From NCBI GenBank assembly GCA_001579985.1, contig LRSR01006627.1:1-24923 (forward strand): DNA of 24,923 nt. Reading direction: 5' to 3'. Shown here piece after piece: positions 20,783 through 24,923 of this stretch. A program made the position numbers and the translations under genes. Origin of the DNA: Hypsibius dujardini. Its lineage: Eukaryota > Tardigrada > Eutardigrada > Parachela > Hypsibiidae. The notes beneath the pieces are model-generated. The model worked only from the letters and a program-made list of their open reading frames with translations. It did no database searches and was not told the DNA's origin. The stretch's first letter is position 1. The number at the start of each line of letters is the position of its first letter.

Positions 20783-21012
20783 GCCTCTCACTCAACGGCT
20801 CGCGGGATGATCTACAAAATTAAGTGGGTTATTCAAATATGCATGGGATTATAATGCCTACAACGTATAGATGTTTGATACATTATATCGGCATAAAAAA
20901 TAATTGACCATACTGTCCACCAGCTATTCCATCGTCTCTATCGATCAATTTTGCTTCGCTGTCCCGAACAAATAAATCTGTCTGCTCCTGTCTGGCACTG
21001 TGTATGTAGTAT

Positions 21013-21045
<33 letters not shown>

Positions 21046-21084
21046 GTCTGTCTGTCTATCTGTCTGTCTGTCTGTCTGTCTGAC

Positions 21085-21123
<39 letters not shown>

Positions 21124-21878
21124 TTGTCTGTCTGACTGTCTGTATGTCTTCTGTCGGCCAACTTGTTTAGCTGCCAGCCTGCTTCTGTCTATCTGTCTTA
21201 TCTATTTTTGTTTGCTGTCTGTCTAGGCTAGAAAAGAAAGAAAAGATGTACAGGATTTCCCAAACAAACCGTTTCGTATCTTCGGACAACTAGGTCATCA
21301 TCTGGGATGTTTTCCGGTCAGAACTCTCCCCAACTCACCACATAGATCACTCCACACAAACAGAAAACGATAACTCTAAAGACAGTCCGAAACAGGCGGC
21401 ATCAGTCTGATGGCAGTCCAAACTGTCCGTCATCAGAGCTTTTCCATTTACGGCGGCAATCAAAGCTGCTCAGCTGTTAGCACCCATCCGCATCTGATTA
21501 ATAAATGATTGCCGATCGAGCGACCACAGAGGCTCGTCGCGGGATGAGACAGCGAGAGGGCGAGAGATGGAGAGAGAGTGCGGAAGCAACTACGACCACG
21601 GATTATTGACTGGATCCCATCATCAATTGCCAGCACGCAGTGTACCCACAGATCATCAGCACCAGATGTACACAGACACATTAAAGAGTTGCCGGTTGAA
21701 TAAGTAAACCGCGCCGTCGCAGCCGGTTAAAACGGTACCGAAATTCCCGTGTAGGATGAACTGATACGAAACAGATCGAGTGATGTCCGGTCTGGTCTCG
21801 CTTGTGGCTTGTAACTGATATATTTTTCGCTACAGTTGATGGTTCCGTCGTCGCTACTACTGGCTGTACGATTTACGA
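20783..21878. other. Region upstream of the GAS2-like gene
   Basis: It should hold the 5' UTR and promoter of the - strand GAS2-like gene; no convincing TATA box or non-coding exon was identified. Apart from the CTGT array at 21013-21150, no feature is supported. Confidence 0.4.
21013..21150 (+). repeat. CTGT microsatellite upstream of GAS2-like gene
   Basis: About 130 bp of CTGT units with a few CTAT and CTGA variants, 230 bp upstream of the GAS2-like start codon. Confidence 0.95.
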
Positions 21879-22145
21879 ATGACACAGTGCAGACAGATAG
21901 ATGGGAACCGACACCGCTGCCGTCGCTGTCGCTCAAGAAAGACGCCACTGAAGAGGCGGGACTCCGACCGGCTGCTCTTTCCGCTGGGTGGACCCAGTCG
22001 GGCCGGACGAATCACACGGGATGGTATGGCGTATATACCGCGGTCATTACGTCCGCTCCGTTCCATACGGCAAAGGGATGATTACGCCATGGACAACACA
22101 CAATTGGATTACTTGGATTACGACCTGCCGAGTAGCACTAGCTAA
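21879..22145 (+). CDS. Candidate small protein or terminal exon, unrecognised
   Basis: An 88-codon frame with an ATG start. The N-terminus is basic and Cys-containing (CRQIDGNRHRCRRCRSRK) and the tail acidic (MDNTQLDYLDYDLPSSTS), which reads like a genuine C-terminus. It could be a terminal exon with an acceptor near 21894 (GTGCAG). No family recognised; overlapping frames are also open, so it may be chance. Its stop abuts the stop of the opposite-strand frame at 22147. Confidence 0.2.
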   Translation: MTQCRQIDGNRHRCRRCRSRKTPLKRRDSDRLLFPLGGPSRAGRITRDGMAYIPRSLRPLRSIRQRDDYAMDNTQLDYLDYDLPSSTS

Positions 22146-22146
22146 A

Positions 22147-22416
22147 TCAGATCAGACAGAAAATCAGACAAAAAATTGTGCATGTGTTGTACATGTGGAG
22201 CTTGGATTGGCTATCTCGACTCGACTCTTGAGTGTAGGCGATTGATGTAGGTGTTGCTCGGCAGTGGTCAGTGCGAAGATTATTTGGCACGCTTTTCTTG
22301 TCCAGGTCAATCAGCAAATTAGATTCGTCGTCTGATTCTAGACCGTTTTTCGAGCATAATTCGTGCAAAAACGCCTTTGCTCCGTCGATATCGAAATTAA
22401 GGATCGGATCCCCCAT
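22147..22416 (-). CDS. Candidate exon or small protein, unrecognised
   Basis: It starts MGDPILNFDIDGAKAFLHEL and continues CSKNGLESDDESNLLIDLDK: acidic, helical-looking, protein-like composition for about 45 codons, then a less convincing tail ending IFCLIFCLI. A possible acceptor (GTTCGCAG) lies just before the ATG, so it may be an internal exon. No domain recognised. Confidence 0.28.
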   Translation of the reverse strand: MGDPILNFDIDGAKAFLHELCSKNGLESDDESNLLIDLDKKSVPNNLRTDHCRATPTSIAYTQESSRDSQSKLHMYNTCTIFCLIFCLI

Positions 22417-22503
22417 ACTGCGAACTGGGCCGATCTGGGACGAAGAAATTCGCCGACATTGACTTAAATGTATACATATACATATACATACATATCGACA
22501 CTA

Positions 22504-22626
22504 GAGAGTTTTCGCAAACGGTATATCGCACGGTACAGCGGTACAGTATAGAAAACTGAACTGGGGTCCGAGAGTTTTCCATACTGTACCGCTGTACCGT
22601 GCGATATACCGTTTGCGAAAACTCTC
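22504..22626. mobile_element. Near-perfect palindromic MITE flanked by TA
   Basis: 54-bp arms (22504-22557 and 22573-22626) beginning GAGAGTTTTCGCAAACGGTA differ at one position and are separated by a 15-nt loop. Both ends abut TA (22502-22503 and 22627-22628), as expected for a Tc1/mariner-type insertion. No coding capacity. Confidence 0.85.
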
Positions 22627-22628
22627 TA

Positions 22629-23807
22629 TTACATTCTGGCGTGATTAGGGATTGTGCACTACGGTACATTGTAGTGGTACACTGTACGTAGATTCTGAAA
22701 GCAGCTCCAACCTTTTACAAAGCAGCTCAGTTTACATGTATTATGCTTCTTTGTATGTCTTTGTTGTTTCCAAATGGCTTCCACTGTAAATACGAATCGC
22801 AACTTTACGAGGACGAGCCGGTATTATCAAGCAAACCGCGATCTACGCGGAATGCCGGTGACCCAACGAACGCTGTCTGTTTGAACCGCGGGACCCGCGT
22901 TCAGCTGTCAGTGTACATCTCGACACATTCTCGAGCACTTTCTTATCGGGACAATTACGGCGACACCTCTCCAATCTGCAAGGCAAATGAAGTACTTTAT
23001 TGATGCGCCGTCAGCGACGTTGATGGCCAAGGTTTCTTATGGTGATCAATCACATCATCATCAGACCAACAAACCACTCGGTGTCTTCTTCCATGATCAA
23101 GGGTGTCAACAGCAACAGCACTTGCAGGCGATTTAAACCATTACACTATGTTTGTTACGTCACAATCAATTAATGCCTCCAGTTTGAGTTCTGGTCTGGT
23201 CTGGTCTGGTCTGAGTTCTGGTCTGGTCTGAGTTCTGGTCTGGTCTGGTCTGGTCTGGTCTGGTCTGGTCTGGTCTGGTCTGGTTTGAGTTCTGGTCAGA
23301 GATTTTCAGATTGCATGAGCCAAAAATTTCAGCCAACCAAAGATCAGCGGAGTGATTCCCTTACTAACCTCTATGGAACACTAGCCATCTCACGATGTAC
23401 TGAATAAGCATGAAAAAGTGCTTGTCGACACTGGACGGAGTGAGAGTGATCGGGTATGCAAAGCACGCCTTATTTCTTGGGAAGCAGCGCGAAGCCACTT
23501 CCAGTAAACGGGGTCAAATCCATCTTCTACAGGACAGAACAAACGCACTGTTCACCATTCATTGGGATGAAAAATTCAACAGAAACGCGATCCTTCTAAA
23601 GGGTTTCTTGACTTACAGCAATCGCATTTTCTTTGTCGGATGATTTCTTGGCAGTCCGTCGGAATGTGAGCTTCCCCGGCTTCCATTTATGATTGGGGAC
23701 CCCGCGGCATAAGAAAAACCGTGTAGCGTTAAATATCGATGTACGTCCCACGGATCAATGCAGCACGACTAGATCTGGTCAGGAGGTCTAGGAGGTCCAG
23801 TCAATCC
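22629..23807. other. Intergenic downstream of UFD1
   Basis: It holds the UFD1 3' UTR, whose poly(A) signal I could not place securely, and the TCTGG repeat. Short ORFs at 22743-23003 and 23410-23643 (+) have no supporting features. Confidence 0.4.
23190..23297 (+). repeat. TCTGG pentanucleotide repeat
   Basis: About 20 units of TCTGG interrupted by TCTGAGTTCTGG and TTTGAGTTCTGG variants, in the intergenic region downstream of UFD1. Confidence 0.95.
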
Positions 23808-24714
23808 TTATCGCTGGTGCTTCTCCAGAGTGGCCACGTCAATCAGTTTGGACGAACTCTCTTTGTCGGTGCAGGTGACGGCCGCAATGCTGCCCTTCTT
23901 CCGGATATCCCCCCCCCCCAAACCCTGATTCGTCAAAAGCTTGTACAGAACGTAGCACGTAGTGGTGCCTGGTAATAAGGTCACAGAGTGCATAACCAAA
24001 GAGGTACCGGATACTAGTAATACCCCACCTAACAACTCACAACTCACTCACAGTGGTGAGTTGTAAAACTCACACTGAAAGCTGCGCTGCCCGGAATCTG
24101 TTTGGCATCAATCAGAACGGGCTAACAAAGAGAACAGAGATCGTGCTAACACAATAATACAGAAACACGATGGATGGAAACGCTCTTCCAATTGTACAAT
24201 CCACAGTACCTGCTCGCTGGGGAGAGCCTTCTTGGAAGTTCGTTCCGGTTCCTTGTAGTCGACAGGTGCCTCGAACTCCACCTGCATGTCGGTCTCGATG
24301 ATCGATACCGCTTTTCCGGGCTTGGTTTCCAAAACTAGCATATCGAAAATCTAGTAAAAGCACCCGGCCAGAGGTCCGCATACATTAACGTCCAAAAAAA
24401 GGACCGACAGTTACCGACAGTTATTAGGTGCGAGAACGAGTTAAACAGACCTTGGAGTTGTACTCAACGGCGATTGTGTCACCCGTCGTAATACAGGCAT
24501 AGCCACGAAGACCCCGTTCTAACCTGCGAAGAAATACCAAAGACTTCCAGGGGAAATTTGACTTTTAATGAAAGATCAATTACACTGCTCGCGGATCGGT
24601 GATATCAAGGAACTCGGACGAAGTCGGCTGAAATTTAGCGAAACTGCCATTGGAAAGGGATACATTCTGCACGCTGATCCGGTCACCGTCTCCAAGTTGT
24701 AAATTCCGCATCAT
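23808..24714 (-). CDS. UFD1: UFD1, ubiquitin fusion degradation protein 1, last five exons
   Basis: UFD1 pairs with NPL4 as the ubiquitin-binding cofactor of p97/VCP in proteasomal and ER-associated degradation. Exons 24714-24584, 24523-24451, 24350-24210, 24121-24074 and 23924-23808 join in phase (2, 0, 0, 0) to 510 nt: 169 residues plus stop. The first part matches the second half of the UFD1 UT3 domain ([84 protein letters not shown]). The tail holds [15 protein letters not shown], fitting the SHP p97-binding box (FxGxGxxh); the intron falls between its Ser and Gly. After DYKEPER only about 62 residues remain, and the usual second SHP box and NPL4-binding segment are not seen. The last exon contains an 11-G run. 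5' exons lie outside the window. Confidence 0.92.
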
Positions 24715-24775
24715 CTGCAAACAGAAAAACATGTTCACCCGGTAAATTTTGCTAGCTATAATCAAGGACAAGATT

Positions 24776-24910
24776 GAGTACGCTGGAGGGTCCGGGGAAT
24801 GGACAAAAAGGGCGGGGCAGGGGGTGGTATTCAAACAATCGAACAATCAACCACCTGACCACCCCCTGCTCCGCCCCTTTTGCCCATACCCCGGACCCTC
24901 CAGTGTACTC
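24776..24910. repeat. Long inverted repeat in a UFD1 intron
   Basis: 53-bp GC-rich arms (24776-24828 and 24858-24910) match at 48 positions and surround a 29-nt loop. The left arm is G-rich (GGGCGGGGCAGGGGG). The 15-mer TCAACCACCTGACCA occurs both at the inner edge of the right arm (24846-24860) and at the end of the window (24909-24923), so the structure probably continues beyond it. It lies upstream of the first UFD1 exon seen here, so it should be intronic. Confidence 0.85.
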
Positions 24911-24923
24911 AACCACCTGACCA

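Noticed and set aside
24033-24063. Short hairpin ACAACTCAC/GTGAGTTGT near the UFD1 intron 24073-23925
   Set aside because: Short stem in a repetitive AACTCAC context; no sign of function.

Overview
This is metazoan nuclear DNA. The genes are split by GT-AG introns, many only 60-110 nt long. The window also holds a 5S rRNA gene, abundant short tandem repeats and several small non-autonomous DNA transposons. Nothing bacterial, phage-like or CRISPR-like was seen. Compact introns, an expansin-like secreted protein and Tc5/pogo-type transposon debris would fit a small ecdysozoan such as a tardigrade, but nothing in the window proves the lineage.

Layout. (1) Positions 2-3594, + strand: the 3' part of an M1-family zinc aminopeptidase. 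I could join it as 11 exons giving 614 residues in one uninterrupted frame. (2) 3651-3860: a hAT-type MITE with an exact 8-bp target duplication. (3) 4185-5204, - strand: a secreted protein with a signal peptide, a small Cys knot-like domain, a Ser/Thr-rich linker and an expansin/RlpA-like double-psi barrel, whose frame is broken twice. (4) 5473-5591, + strand: a 5S rRNA gene. (5) About 5643-7086, - strand: exons of an unrecognised, probably extracellular protein, with a frame break and an unclosed exon join. (6) 7377-8656, + strand: a dead Tc5/pogo-like transposase. (7) 9833-12904, - strand: a complete two-exon VIT+VWA protein of the VWA5A type, 832 residues. (8) 13488-20782, - strand: a complete six-exon GAS2-like cytoskeletal linker (CH + GAR domains, 669 residues). 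Its long introns are full of CTGT/GACA-type microsatellites. (9) 23808-24714, - strand: the last five exons of UFD1; its 5' end lies beyond the window.

The genes are unrelated housekeeping and extracellular functions, not one pathway. Apart from the aminopeptidase and the 5S gene, all host genes lie on the - strand.

The most interesting points are: a 17-nt microexon carrying the presumed catalytic tyrosine of the aminopeptidase, next to a 17-bp minisatellite; the knottin-like plus expansin-like architecture; a UFD1 with a shortened tail whose only p97-binding (SHP) box is split by an intron and runs into an 11-G homopolymer; and several foldback elements, two of which look like members of one MITE family.
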